Of a stretch of DNA of 64,000 nt, positions 24,165-34,723 are shown piece by piece. A model generated the notes under the pieces. That model was given only the letters and a program-made list of their open reading frames with translations, was not told where the DNA came from and ran no database searches. A program made the translations under genes and the position numbers. Source of the stretch: Sipunculus nudus (taxonomy: Eukaryota; Annelida; Sipuncula; Golfingiida; Sipunculidae); contig CM049322.1 in assembly GCA_026874595.1 (NCBI GenBank), forward strand, positions 54,093,386 to 54,157,385. Direction: 5' to 3'. Numbering within the stretch: the stretch's first letter is position 1; the number at the start of each line of letters is the position of its first letter.

Positions 24165-26150
24165 TCCCGAATATCGTCAGGATTATATCGTTGCTAATAA
24201 TCCATTCTACATTTCAGTATTTTATGTACCTATATGTGGATTTATATTGTTAAATACGGAAGATAGAATGATACCCTCTGGAATCAAATGCTGATTTGAT
24301 GTTTGGCGATATATTTGTTTTTGTTTTTTTTTCTGTATTACAATATATTTTAATCACATTAACAAGGAAGGTTGTGCCATAAAGTTTTTTTTTATTTTAT
24401 ACATTTATTATGTACAGATGAATATCTGTTTGATAACTGAACACAAAAACATAAATATCATGCAATGCATGCATCGTCTTACCCACAGATTAACGAATAA
24501 AGGCATCATGCAAAAGCACATACATAATATCATACAATGTTACTAGAGATTTATTATATACCGTATTTCCTTGATCAGACGCCGGGCCTTAAATAGTCGC
24601 CTGCCTTGTTTAGTCGCCGGGGTAAAACAGTGTCCCAGAAAAATAAACGCCGGCCTTAAATAGACGCCGGTCTTGTTCACAGGCCTGGTGTCAGAGTAGT
24701 TTCCATGTTTGTCGCCAGATGTCTTATCCCTACACTATAATTGGTGTATTTACCAGTCAAATTGACCAAAGATTGTTGTATGAATTTCGATTTGTGTTTT
24801 ATTGATATTTAAATCTCCTGTAAATATGTTTTTATCTTACGTGAATGCCTGTTTCAATGCACGAGGGACACCAAATATTCCCGATCCGTCCTTATGATTA
24901 AAGCCGATCACCGATCCTAATAAACGCTCCACAAATACGTCAGCAGTGAGAAGCTAACACTTTCACTGCTGTCAAGCTAGATAAAAATAGTACTGCCTGA
25001 TACAAGCGGTTAATCTTGGTACGGTAAAAGTATACCTAACGGATGATTGAACAGAACTGTTAAAATACGTTTGGGCACATATTTCTTGTGTAGCATGAAG
25101 CCACCAAATGATGGTGTCAAGCGGTACAATTTGTAGCTACTGTCAAGCCAAATTACGCTCCTTGCGTTCATTTTTAAGCGCTTTAAGTGCGTCCCCATTG
25201 TTACCAGCACCACGCTTCTGAGATAAACTTTAAAGTCGAAAATAGTATTACTCTATATTCAGAAATATTCCCGGCAGTAAATGTCACATACAAGTATATA
25301 CAAGGTCGGAAACGCTTCAACACGCTGTGTCAAGCTGAATCAGTTTAAAGTCGGACGGAAGGTGTCATGAAAACGAATTACGCAGTGCCGTTATATGTAA
25401 CAGCCCCCCCGTTTTTCGATGGAACCAATATTAACATTCTCCACGGTGCACAGTTAATGGGAGAGCCAACCGTGTTAAGTATAAACCAGGTCAGAAACAC
25501 TTGATTACGCTGTGTCGAGCTGAATCAGTTGAATATAGTTGACGGGAGGAAAGTGTGATGAAAATGAATTACGCTGTGCCGATGGAACCACTGTTACCAG
25601 TTGTACGTTCATGGAAGAGCCACCCGTGTTCAGAGGGAAACAACACGCGGTGTAAAATAAATGGAACAGCCATATGAAACACCTGAGGCCCGCGCGGACA
25701 GATGCTAGTGGACAACTGCAATCTCTCGCTGTGATTCTCCGTTAATTCTCATTATGGTGCGTAATTGTGGAGATTGCGCGTTTCCCATATCCCTATGACA
25801 TCTAAGGAAATTTCGTAAACACAATCCGTGTACCGGCAATGTTTTCAATTGTGTCCCTAAGTAGTGACCGGCGGGTTTATTGTTTCGGCGTGTTCTATTT
25901 TTTTTAGTTTGTCTGATGAGCCTGATAATGTATTTTTAATAAACGCCGGCCTTAAATAGAAGCCGGCCTTGTTTAGACGCCGGGTCAAAGCAGGGTTTGA
26001 AAAAAATAAACGCCCGGGCGTCTATTCAAGGAAATACGGTACATACAAAACAGTATATCTAATATAGAGTCTGTACAAAAAAAACATGAACACTGTTCCA
26101 TGTTGTATAGTCTCCAAAGACGGCAAATATTATTGTAGAACTAAATACTA
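24165..26150. repeat. Tandem duplication copy 1 (interrupted by a TIR element)
   Basis: Sequence at 24165-24560 plus 26042-26150 forms one unit of about 500 bp that aligns with 26155-26660. Landmarks are 'atttgatgttt', 'ttctgtattaca', 'gttactagagatttattata' and 'catacaaaacagtat'. Copy 1 is split by the element at 24561-26039; copy 2 is unbroken. Confidence 0.85.
24561..26039. mobile_element. Non-autonomous TIR transposon with TA target duplication
   Basis: The left end begins CCGTATTTCCTTGA, and the right end TCAAGGAAATACGG is its exact inverted complement. TA flanks both ends (24559-24560 and 26040-26041). The adjacent tandem copy has the uninterrupted site 'ttattatatacatac', which confirms the insertion. 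Both subterminal regions carry direct repeats of 'aacgccggccttaaatag' and 'ccttgtttag'. The middle holds two tandem copies of the dispersed repeat seen at 14077-14345. It is 1479 bp long with no transposase ORF. Confidence 0.85.
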
Positions 26151-26154
26151 TCGC

Positions 26155-26660
26155 TATCGAATACAGTCAGGATTTCCGTTGCTAATAAGCCATCCTACAT
26201 TATAGACAGACATTGATACCACACTTTTATTGTACTTATGCCTGGGTTTATATGGTTATAATACAGAAGACAGAATTATAATACCCATTATGGATTCACA
26301 TGCGGATTTGATGTTTTGCAATATATTTGTTTTCTGTATTACATTATATTTTAATCTCATTAACAATGAAGGTAGTGCCATATAGTTTTATTTTATATTT
26401 TATTATGTAAACAGATGAACTGTATATATCTGTTTGAACACTGTACAAAAAACATAAATATCACGCAATGCTCTCCATGCATGGTCTCACCCTCAAATTA
26501 ACAAATAAAGGCATCATCTACAATTAAAGCCCATACACAATATAATACGATGTTACTAGAGATTTATTATATACATACAAAACAGTATCTATAGTATACA
26601 ATATGTACAAAAAATCCTGAGCACTGTTCCATATTGTGGCCTCCAAAGACATTTGAGTTT
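26155..26660. repeat. Tandem duplication copy 2 (empty site)
   Basis: Homologue of copy 1 without the inserted element. It keeps the junction 'tttattatatacatacaaaacagtat' in split form (left part 'tttattata', right part 'catacaaaacag'). Confidence 0.85.
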
Positions 26661-26779
26661 AACAACTAATAAGGTTCCGTAATCAAAAATGATGTACGAC
26701 GTGCCTAATCTTCCTTAGCAATGTGTTGGTGCTGATTCTCCCGCCCCTAAAAACAAACCAAGCGGTGACGCTAAAGGCA

Positions 26780-28105
26780 GTTTCACACCTTACCCGAACA
26801 ATATTTTTGTTACCGACCGAGATATTTTCGTATTCGAAAGTCATATTGGACAGCCACAGGAGCAATATATCGGCTGGTCTACAATATAGGTTTTGTTGGC
26901 CCCACGGGAATGTTGAATATTTCTGAACTTGTAAATGATTTTCTCATTCATTTGAAGTTTATCTCTGAGTTACTGTTTTATTCTGCCCTTAAATGTTATA
27001 AAAAATAATTTACTATCTTAATTTTAATATCTTGCCTTCCTGGTATAATGGCAGGGTTATACACCCAGGGAAGGGTTGGTTGATTTAAATAATTTGATTT
27101 ACATCACTTTTTAACGTTATGATTAAAAAAGTTAAATAATTAATTTTTTTTCTTTTCCATAAATATACATTATGTAATTCATGAAAAAAATTCTTGTTTG
27201 AAAATATATTCCATTCAGGTATAATTTCAAATCAATGGGACTTATTAGTTTTGGTACCTGGCTATTGTTCTGTTCACAGCTTACATGCATATTTACCACT
27301 GACTGGACCCAGACTCCCGTTTTAACATGCCATTAAAAATAATTGCGCAACCAGTTGTTTCAACAGAAATAAAAATACACAGCTCCTATTGATCAGGGTT
27401 AAAATAAAGTTTGAATAAATCGTTCAGTTTGATCTGTATATGATTATATGTGCACTTTTCCAATCTGATCATTTGTACATACATATATCCATTCATGTTA
27501 ATTTATCACTTTTCACTTTCTTTTTATTTTTATGCAGGAAAGCATTTGCATTAGCCTTATCGGCTACTATGTTACCCTGTTGAAATAAATATGTTTAAAC
27601 CAAATCTGTCTATATGATTTAGACGGTATGCGCACATGCACCATAGAAACGTCCGTTTGTATGCAAAACATTGTACTAAAAAATATACTGATTAACGACA
27701 CATAAAAAAAAGTTATTGTTCCATGAATTGTTCTATATTTATCGCGGATTATATTTTTTTTTGGAGAACGGGTGGGGGAATGAACACCAAGTCATAGATA
27801 ATGTTGCTAAAAGAGGTTTCACACCGGATACGTGAGAATGAATATGGCACGAACGAAAATTCTGTGCCTCCGACCAAAATTCTGCCGCATCCGAAATGAT
27901 CATTCACACCAAACCCGAACGATGTTTTTGGTTTCCGACCGAGGAATTTTCGTATCCAAAATTCGTATTAGAGAGTCAAATGAGAAATCTATCGGATGCC
28001 AAATATAAAATAGGTTTTTCAGTCCCTACAAAAAAATGTCTAATATTTCTGTACTGGTTAAATGATTTTCTTCATTTGAAGATTATCTCTGAGTGTAACG
28101 ACTGT
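26780..28105. repeat. Local direct repeat, about 1.1 kb apart
   Basis: About 180 bp at 26780-26960 ('ttcacaccttacccgaac', 'accgaccgagatattttcgt', 'gtaaatgattttc', 'tttatctctgagt') recurs at 27900-28100. Both copies lie over short plus-strand ORFs of similar predicted sequence, but I recognise no protein family. The DNA between them is AT-rich and featureless. Confidence 0.65.
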
Positions 28106-28697
28106 GTTTTTTTTTCCTCCCATTGGTAAAATCCTTATAGAGGGAAGAGGACTGATGTCATTTATATTATTTACATGCATTCATGAATACATTTTAAAAG
28201 TATTTGCATTCACATTCAAATCCTATTTTTTTACCTGATTCTGTATTAGTGTTTGTATTCATTTTCATGATCAAACTATTGAATTTTTGTATTCATATTC
28301 AAATACAATTATAAAGTATTCACTCAATGCCCGAATTTATGCAGTTTCAGTGAAACAAAACTGTTGAGAATCAATGATATACAAATTTACAAATTATAGA
28401 GATCATAATGAGAACTCGTCTTTAAGATCTGATTTTTTATCACATTTAAATTTTTTAAAACATGTTTCAGAAACAATAAGTAAAGTAATCTCAACTATGA
28501 AACTAATTCCTTCTAGAATCGTCGAACCGTGCCGCTTCTCTCAAGCCAGATGGTATGTTCAGTTGTATATAGGATAACACAAAGTGAAAAGATGTCGATT
28601 AAATCTGATTACTTACAGTTTATAGTGAATTCCATTAAAAGTCAAACAAAACATTACAATGTTGTTATTATATCGCAGTTATGAGGTGCAAGTGCGG
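28106..28697. other. No recognisable gene
   Basis: AT-rich DNA. The ORF at 28374-28577 lacks any known domain. Confidence 0.45.
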
Positions 28698-29446
28698 GTA
28701 TATAACGGCTCATAATCCTTTGAAAGACCTCATTAACAACGGACCGCCGCAACACTTTCCCTTTGATATTCGGAGACCAAACCTGGCGGGGTTTTCCTGG
28801 TCAATTAAGCCATAGTGGTGAGCGGTTTCCTGTTAATACACCAGTGTCAATTATATCATATTTGACATAATTCTTTTTTTTAATTCCAATATGGCATAAA
28901 TGAATTCACATATCAAATAAGACCACATTAGTAACGATAAAAACCCCGGTCATTTACACATATATTACGTTTGTACGTCAACATTAACTATCACCCACGA
29001 AGTCCGGACAATGTGACACAATAAAAACGCCCTTCTTTTTAATATATATCTCTTATCTATATGATAGTTCAATGATAGTGTTTCTTAAGTAACGGAGACG
29101 ATTAAATAAAAATATTCAATAATTTTTTATTGAAAGTTAACGCGACTGTGTCGTGGTGATCAAACGCACGTGTCGTGACCGAATATTGTCGCTCAAAATG
29201 GAAAGGGTTTATTAGATCGTATTTTGTTGCAAAAATATACCGCATTCGATAAAATTATGAAGGGGCCGTGTGATACATACACATTTACTATAAGCATAAC
29301 GTAACATGACTCCATTTGGCTTATTATAGCTTTGTTGCGCATATGGCATGAGGCGCAACTGGAATTTGGCGCATATGGCAGTTGCGCATCTGGCAGTGGC
29401 GTAACTGACAGGTGCGCATTTGGAAGTGGCGCATCTGGCATGACAC
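28698..29446 (-). repeat. Inverted repeat pair, right copy
   Basis: Reverse-complement homologue of 22413-23178, with the 15-bp tandem repeat (GCGCATCTGGCAGTG units) at its outer end (about 29336-29441). The predicted peptide across the repeat ('GSCASGSGVTDRCAFGSG') is the same in both copies. This reflects DNA similarity rather than a proven protein. Confidence 0.85.
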
Positions 29447-30046
29447 CCACCTTCATGGAATCTACCTTCATTACAATGCTGTCACAGAAGGTCTGCTCAT
29501 CACATCTGGAATAAAAATCAAGCACGAATTCTCAGTCAACCCCTGAAGTATAAGGACACCATTATTTTTTTTTATGAAGCATATAAGGTCAACTTCTTAT
29601 CCCATTTACTTTGAAAGCTTTCATCAGATCAGTCTTAGCACTCTCCAATTCATCTTTCCACTTAAAGTTTCGTCCAGGCATATTTCTTGCAGTTGTGTTG
29701 ATAGTGACAAGCTTAGCTGTAGTTATAAACACATTTTAGGGAAACTTGTAAATGGGACAAGACATGCACAAGCCGTAGTTATAATTGAGCTCGGAATTAC
29801 TGTTTTGACAGTAATTAGTGTCAAACAGTCGCATGAACGTACTGGTTATATGTACATATTTGAAAATACGTCTAAATGAAATATGTATGTTATTACTAAA
29901 TACCACCACAAATGACAATAGTATAAAAAACATTATTACCTGTAACTTAAATGTAATTTGCATTGATGCTTCAAGCAGAATCTGCGAGGAAAGAGCCTGA
30001 TTTGTAGACCGGCCCTTCCTCTATGAAACGCGTCCGACGTCTTCCT
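29447..30046. other. No recognisable gene
   Basis: Short ORFs only, with no domain or repeat boundary seen. Confidence 0.45.
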
Positions 30047-30117
30047 CGGCTTATTTCGTCTTATTTTCGGGCTTGCTTTGCCTCTGTGGTAGCCTTCAGC
30101 CGAGGGTGGTGTTTATA
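30047..30117 (-). pseudogene. Partial duplicate of the 3' end of the 30517-31068 ORF
   Basis: About 67 bp matches 30505-30571 with few differences and encodes the same C-terminal peptide ('RLKATTEAKQARK' here, 'RLKATTEAKHARK' in the longer ORF). Upstream of this point the two sequences are unrelated, so only the end was copied. A 24-bp repeat ('catattcacaggcgggaatc') also occurs twice at about 30207 and 30258. Confidence 0.65.
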
Positions 30118-30516
30118 ACACTTACTTTCACGTCCGGCTGCAGAGCTCTTCCACTCGCACTCAGGGACGACCACTCGCTCCACGTCACCGCACATGACAC
30201 TCATCAACCAATCATATTCACAGGCGGGAATCCCACCATCCTTGAAACTTGTAGTAGTCATATTCACAGGCGGGAATCACACCAGCATTGAATCCTGACA
30301 TAAACTCAGCACAATCATAAAGTTTCATATCATTTGTAACATACAGCCATTCACATATTCCAATGTGGTTTTTTTTCCCTTGAACTCCATAGCAGAATAA
30401 ATATGTACAGTGCCAGTAATACGGTATTTACACATATACATCAAAAGTTCATCACTATTACTGTGATGTAAATTTCCCTGTCTGAAGTATCTGTAACTTC
30501 CTCCTCTTATTTCGTC

Positions 30517-31068
30517 TTATTTTCGGGCATGCTTTGCCTCTGTGGTAGCCTTCAGCCGAGCGTGGTGTTTCCTGTAATCATCAATGTTTCGAAATTCCAT
30601 AGGTGTTTGTGACGATAGATCTATACCCGCCTGAATCAGCCGATTTGCCGTTTGATAGTATCCTTCATTGTAAATCATGACGGCCAGGTCAAAGCCAATT
30701 TCAGCTTCAGTAAAGCTAATCCACTCCTCTTTCCGTAGCATAGACCATAACAAGTGCAGAAGGGATTCCTTGCGATTTTGCGAACTGGCTCCGACATATC
30801 GTTGATATAACGAGTCTTTTGTTAGATCCTCGAAATCCGGTTCAATCAAATCTGTGATGGCTTTAGGCAGGGCATTTACCGTCCGTTTAGCGTTCTGCAT
30901 CCTTTCAGCCAGGTCTCGCTGCCACGAGCAGAAACTCTCAGAGCAAGCTGGACAGGTTTTATATGCAGGTTGGCTATAATGCTTCATATTTGCCCACGTC
31001 TGTCTCGCAATAGTGGTTGGATCATACATGTTTCTCGTATCGCTTTCCCATAGATATTTTGGAAAACG
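30517..31068 (-). CDS. Conserved-looking partial protein of unknown function
   Basis: An open frame of about 180 residues. It is readable from 'KYLWESDTRN' upstream of the first ATG, so the ATG at 31029 is probably internal to an exon. It has a possible zinc-binding pair in 'YKTCPACSESFCSW', then an acidic segment 'DLIEPDFEDL', then a mostly helical C-terminal half with 'NEGYYQTANRLIQAGIDL' and a basic end. It ends at TAA (30517). The even codon use and the amphipathic helices look like real coding sequence, perhaps the last exon of a larger gene or a retrocopy. I do not recognise the family. No upstream exon could be placed; an (AT)n array and a Tigger fragment follow at 31152. Confidence 0.5.
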   Translation of the reverse strand, partial: RFPKYLWESDTRNMYDPTTIARQTWANMKHYSQPAYKTCPACSESFCSWQRDLAERMQNAKRTVNALPKAITDLIEPDFEDLTKDSLYQRYVGASSQNRKESLLHLLWSMLRKEEWISFTEAEIGFDLAVMIYNEGYYQTANRLIQAGIDLSSQTPMEFRNIDDYRKHHARLKATTEAKHARK

Positions 31069-31146
31069 TCAACCCGTGCAAGTGTGAGACGTCCACAACC
31101 ATGTAGTTATTTCCCATCAGCCAACGGTCCTCGAAAAAATGTTCAC

Positions 31147-31151
<5 letters not shown>

Positions 31152-31198
<47 letters not shown>
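31152..31198. repeat. (AT)n microsatellite
   Basis: A pure alternating run of about 47 bp abutting the Tigger-like end at 31199. Confidence 0.95.
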
Positions 31199-31201
<3 letters not shown>

Positions 31202-31960
31202 TAGAGCACCGTTTCTCCGAATTCCGAATTTTCAAAGATTCGTTTTTCCGAACTTTAAAATCGGAAACAGAAAATCTTTTTGTATTTACGAAATATTTTT
31301 CAAGCATGTAAATACGTCAAACGATATTTCGTAATAACGAGTCACAAGTGCGTGCAGTCAAGTGTTTAAGCCCAGTGGTGACCTAAATTAATTAGTTCTG
31401 GGCCGATGTTGTCGCCGGGCAAAGGTATAAAAACTACAGCTGGTCCCGGAACGCTAGGCTTTACCCCAGAAACGGCTGAGTAGTTTATCCAAGAGTGCTT
31501 GAGTGTTATTAACCACATCTCTTTTTACATAGGCAAGCATAGTTCATCCTCTTGGGCTAGGATGTCAGGCCAAACAACTGAGCAGTATAATCACATGAAC
31601 ACTGAAGAGGTATCATTCATACTTCGCTTGTGCTCGAGCAGGTGCAGGCGCGAGGCCGAAGCATGCGTGCCTAGCCACAAAAGAAAAAAAATGAGCGGTT
31701 CATTTCCAAGAGTTATTGTGTCATCTACTGAGACTCGCTGTTATTCAGCTTATTAATCATTTGACTTTTACTGTCTATATGAACATTACTCAAACGCAAT
31801 CATCTTGCTGTCGCTTGTCAGAGATAGGAAGTAAAAAAAGAGAAAAAAGACGGCGTTGTGCTTTAATGATAAGCTGACAATCCTTGAGCGACTCGACCGT
31901 GGTGACATGTCTACAGTAATCCAGATGTTAAAAAAATAAAGAGATAAGTATTGGTAATAG
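31199..31960 (+). mobile_element. Tigger/pogo-like transposon, 5' part
   Basis: Directly after TA the sequence starts CAGTAGAGCACCGTTTCTCC, a pogo-type terminus. About 630 bp later (31845-31938) a short frame reads 'ALCFNDKLTILERLDRGDMS', resembling the start of the CENP-B-type helix-turn-helix in Tigger transposases. It stops after 'VIQMLKK'. No DDE domain or right terminus was found, so only the left end of an element remains. Confidence 0.5.
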
Positions 31961-32689
31961 CCCAATGAAATGTTATGCATGCCGTTTAGGCGAGCCTGTC
32001 ATGATTTGTCCCACATGCCGCGCCTCCTTGGTTGAGGTTCACGCGTGTCATTTTTTTTTTGCAACGCACCAGTTCTTTGCCATATTTGGAAAGTCGCCAT
32101 GCAACTTCACTTGCAAGGTCACTTTTCAAGACCCTGTGGTGCACGCAGATTTGAACGTATAGTTAGAACAAAGGAAATACGCTGCATGTGGGACAATTCA
32201 TATATATATATATGTGTGTGTGTGTGTAATTATTATCATTATTCTTATTCTTATTCTTAAATATAAATAAACTAATTATATAAATATGTTTATACATTTA
32301 TTTATGTGCCTGTGAGTACAGTCAGTATATATATTTATAAATTAAGAATTAAAAATATTTATATATATAAAGAACATCTTTATAATTATTATTATAATAA
32401 GACATATATTTAGGTATTTTTGAGTACGTATCTGTATATTATATATTTATAATTAAAGAAATATATATATGAATATACATATATATATATATTTTACAAA
32501 TATATATTAATTGTCTCATATATAAATGTATATTATAAAAACGTACCTTTGTGTTTTTCGAAGAGGCCACAGAGTCATATGACATGTCCCCATGCTATTC
32601 TGGACGTGGCCGACGCATTCTTTCTTGTGTGCGGTTTACCGTTTTGGTCTTCACGTTGTATTTACGGACTGTTTCACTGTCTCCATCTC
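31961..32689. other. AT-rich stretch, no recognisable gene
   Basis: Dense short AT repeats, with (AT)n and (GT)n at 32200-32226. A short ORF at 31965-32162 contains 'MICPTCRAS' but no complete zinc-finger domain. Confidence 0.5.
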
Positions 32690-33508
32690 CTATATAAAAG
32701 TATATTCGACTCCATGCTTATACTCTGAACGGTGGAATAACGAAGATACACTTGAAACCTCCCTCATACCGGCGCTGCCTTCTTGGTTGGATGGGCAGGT
32801 CTCCATATGATCATCCATGCAGGATAAATATTCTAATAAGTTCTTGCCATCACAGCAGTTCTGTTGACAAATCTGACAATATGTCGTCATTACACTGTTG
32901 TCGAGTACCTTGCCCTTATCGTCGCTAATAACACGGGCAATCCCGACCTTAGAAAACATTCCACGTGTCATCCACGATCCGTCCCCTGACGCCGTGCATA
33001 CGCCGTTTTCATTTAGGCACTCTACTTGATATCCGGCCTCTGTCATTTGCGGTTCAAATGAGTTTACTACAGTGTCTCTCAAAGCTTTAGTGAGATTCGC
33101 CCAGTTTTAAGATGATAGTAGGGTGGCAAATTCAAATATGCAGCTAGCCTTGCTGCGGCAGATCGTCCCTTCCCAATGGTGCGGAACGCCAGGACACACG
33201 AGCTGTTGTTCTCTGAATATCTCTGCCCGGGGGACGTTTTTACATATCGATAAGTTTGATTTCTTTCACAAGCAACTTGTATACTGAAGGCCCATCGTAC
33301 TGCACCAGTCCATTCGCCGTTTAGGATGTTCCACAAAATGAACAGTCCCTTCACGATATACAGCACATACAACAGCGAATAACAATAGCGCGTTCAGTTG
33401 ATCACACTGCCATATTTGATAGGTGTCGGCCTCAGGTTTTTCTTCCTGCGTAACAGTCGGGATGCAGTCATCTGACGATTCATCGTCGCTGCCTATCAAA
33501 TTCTTCAC
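32690..33508 (-). pseudogene. Mutator-like transposase fragment (invertebrate 'Mutator-like transposase' family)
   Basis: Three overlapping minus-strand frames give consecutive parts of one protein. First comes an acidic N-terminal segment with 'ADTYQIWQCDQLNALLLFA', then 'SCVLAFRTIGKGRSAAARLA' and 'YLNLPPYYHLKTG', then 'ASGDGSWMTRGMFSKVG' with 'DDKGKVLDNSVMTTYCQIC' and a CxxC-CC pair. The pattern D-G-(T/S)-W-x-x-R-G followed by G-K-V-L-D and a Cys cluster is typical of this family. It is broken by at least two frameshifts, and the C-terminal half is absent. It does not share sequence motifs with the MULE at 50.65-55.57 kb. Confidence 0.75.
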
Positions 33509-34723
33509 TTAAAAGGGTTTGGCCCGCTGAGACTTGTTGAGTTCATTCAACATCTGTATTTTTACAAGTGGCATTCGAGATTTGCATCGTCGGCCAATCG
33601 TAGTTTTGATTGCTATGTACGTAATGTTTAGTTGTAGCGATATTGACAGTATGAAAATCATAGACGTTATGATCAGGATAAGAAGACTAAAGACATGGCA
33701 GAAATTACATGATGTCATATTATTTTGTGTTTCAACGTTATGTACACGACGAAAGACAGCAACAGCAACGATATTAAAATTTGACACCAACAAATCATTC
33801 ACAAGGACGTATGTGGTTGCACACTAATTAACTGGGATTCGGGTTGCTCTCCAACGCTTATCAGTTGTATGCTCAATTAATTAGATTTGGCTATCAAAGA
33901 TCGACCATCAACTCTTGCTGTCCCATGCACGGTCTTGGCCCATGCATTAAATAAGCAGTTGCTCCTCGCTATTGGCCGACAAACCCAGGTGACGGCCGGG
34001 GGAAGAGTGATTGACAGGCCTTTGAGAGGGCTGGGGTTAGTTTACAATCACCCTGTCAACAAACCTTAGAGTTTACTGAATATAAATCACCTTTTTTGTA
34101 AAATGCAACTGGCCACCCAACACATGCTCCAGTGCATAGATCCGCCCAATATTTAATATTAAGTATACCTTTTATTGCAAAAATGTCAATTTTGAGGAAT
34201 TTAGCTAGCCCTGCTACATTGAAAACAGTGTTTTCATATCATCTGGAAGAATTAAGCATGTATACATGATACAACTTGGCCAGAAATATTTTCAGCTATG
34301 TTCCTTGCAATTACCCATGAGAAATACTTTTAGACTGTTCCCTGTTGTCTATTAAAAACATTTTTTTCTTAAATAAGGGGTTCAATCAAACATTTTTCCA
34401 GGTTCCCCCTCATTCCACCTCGAATGTTTCCTTTCAGGACCACTGGAGACGTTCTCGATGGAACCTCGCAGGTTCTATAAAAAAAACCCTGGGGAGGTTA
34501 AAAATAACGAAGGAACCTCAACAAGGAGCTTCACTGAGACCACTGCGGAGAACTGTTCTGGGCTCTAGCTGGAATTCTTTTTTCTTTTATGCTGAGTGCA
34601 GCTTCATTGCGCAAAACAAATTAACACTAGTTTTCTGCACTTGAATAACATAAAGCTACATATTTGCAAACTAAACAAAAATGAAAAAGTGAAAGTTGAA
34701 ATCCCTATATATCTTAAGGTCGG
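33509..34723. other. No recognisable gene
   Basis: Opposing short ORFs at 33509-33827 have no domain. A patch at 33890-34070 has higher GC and a CCAAT-like 'CTATTGGCCG'. Positions 34395-34590 contain repeated GGAACCT/AGGTTCC words without a clear element structure. Confidence 0.45.

Noticed and set aside
31965-32162. Possible RING/zinc-finger ORF ('ICPTCRAS')
   Set aside because: Only one CxxC pair and no further zinc ligands at the right spacing.
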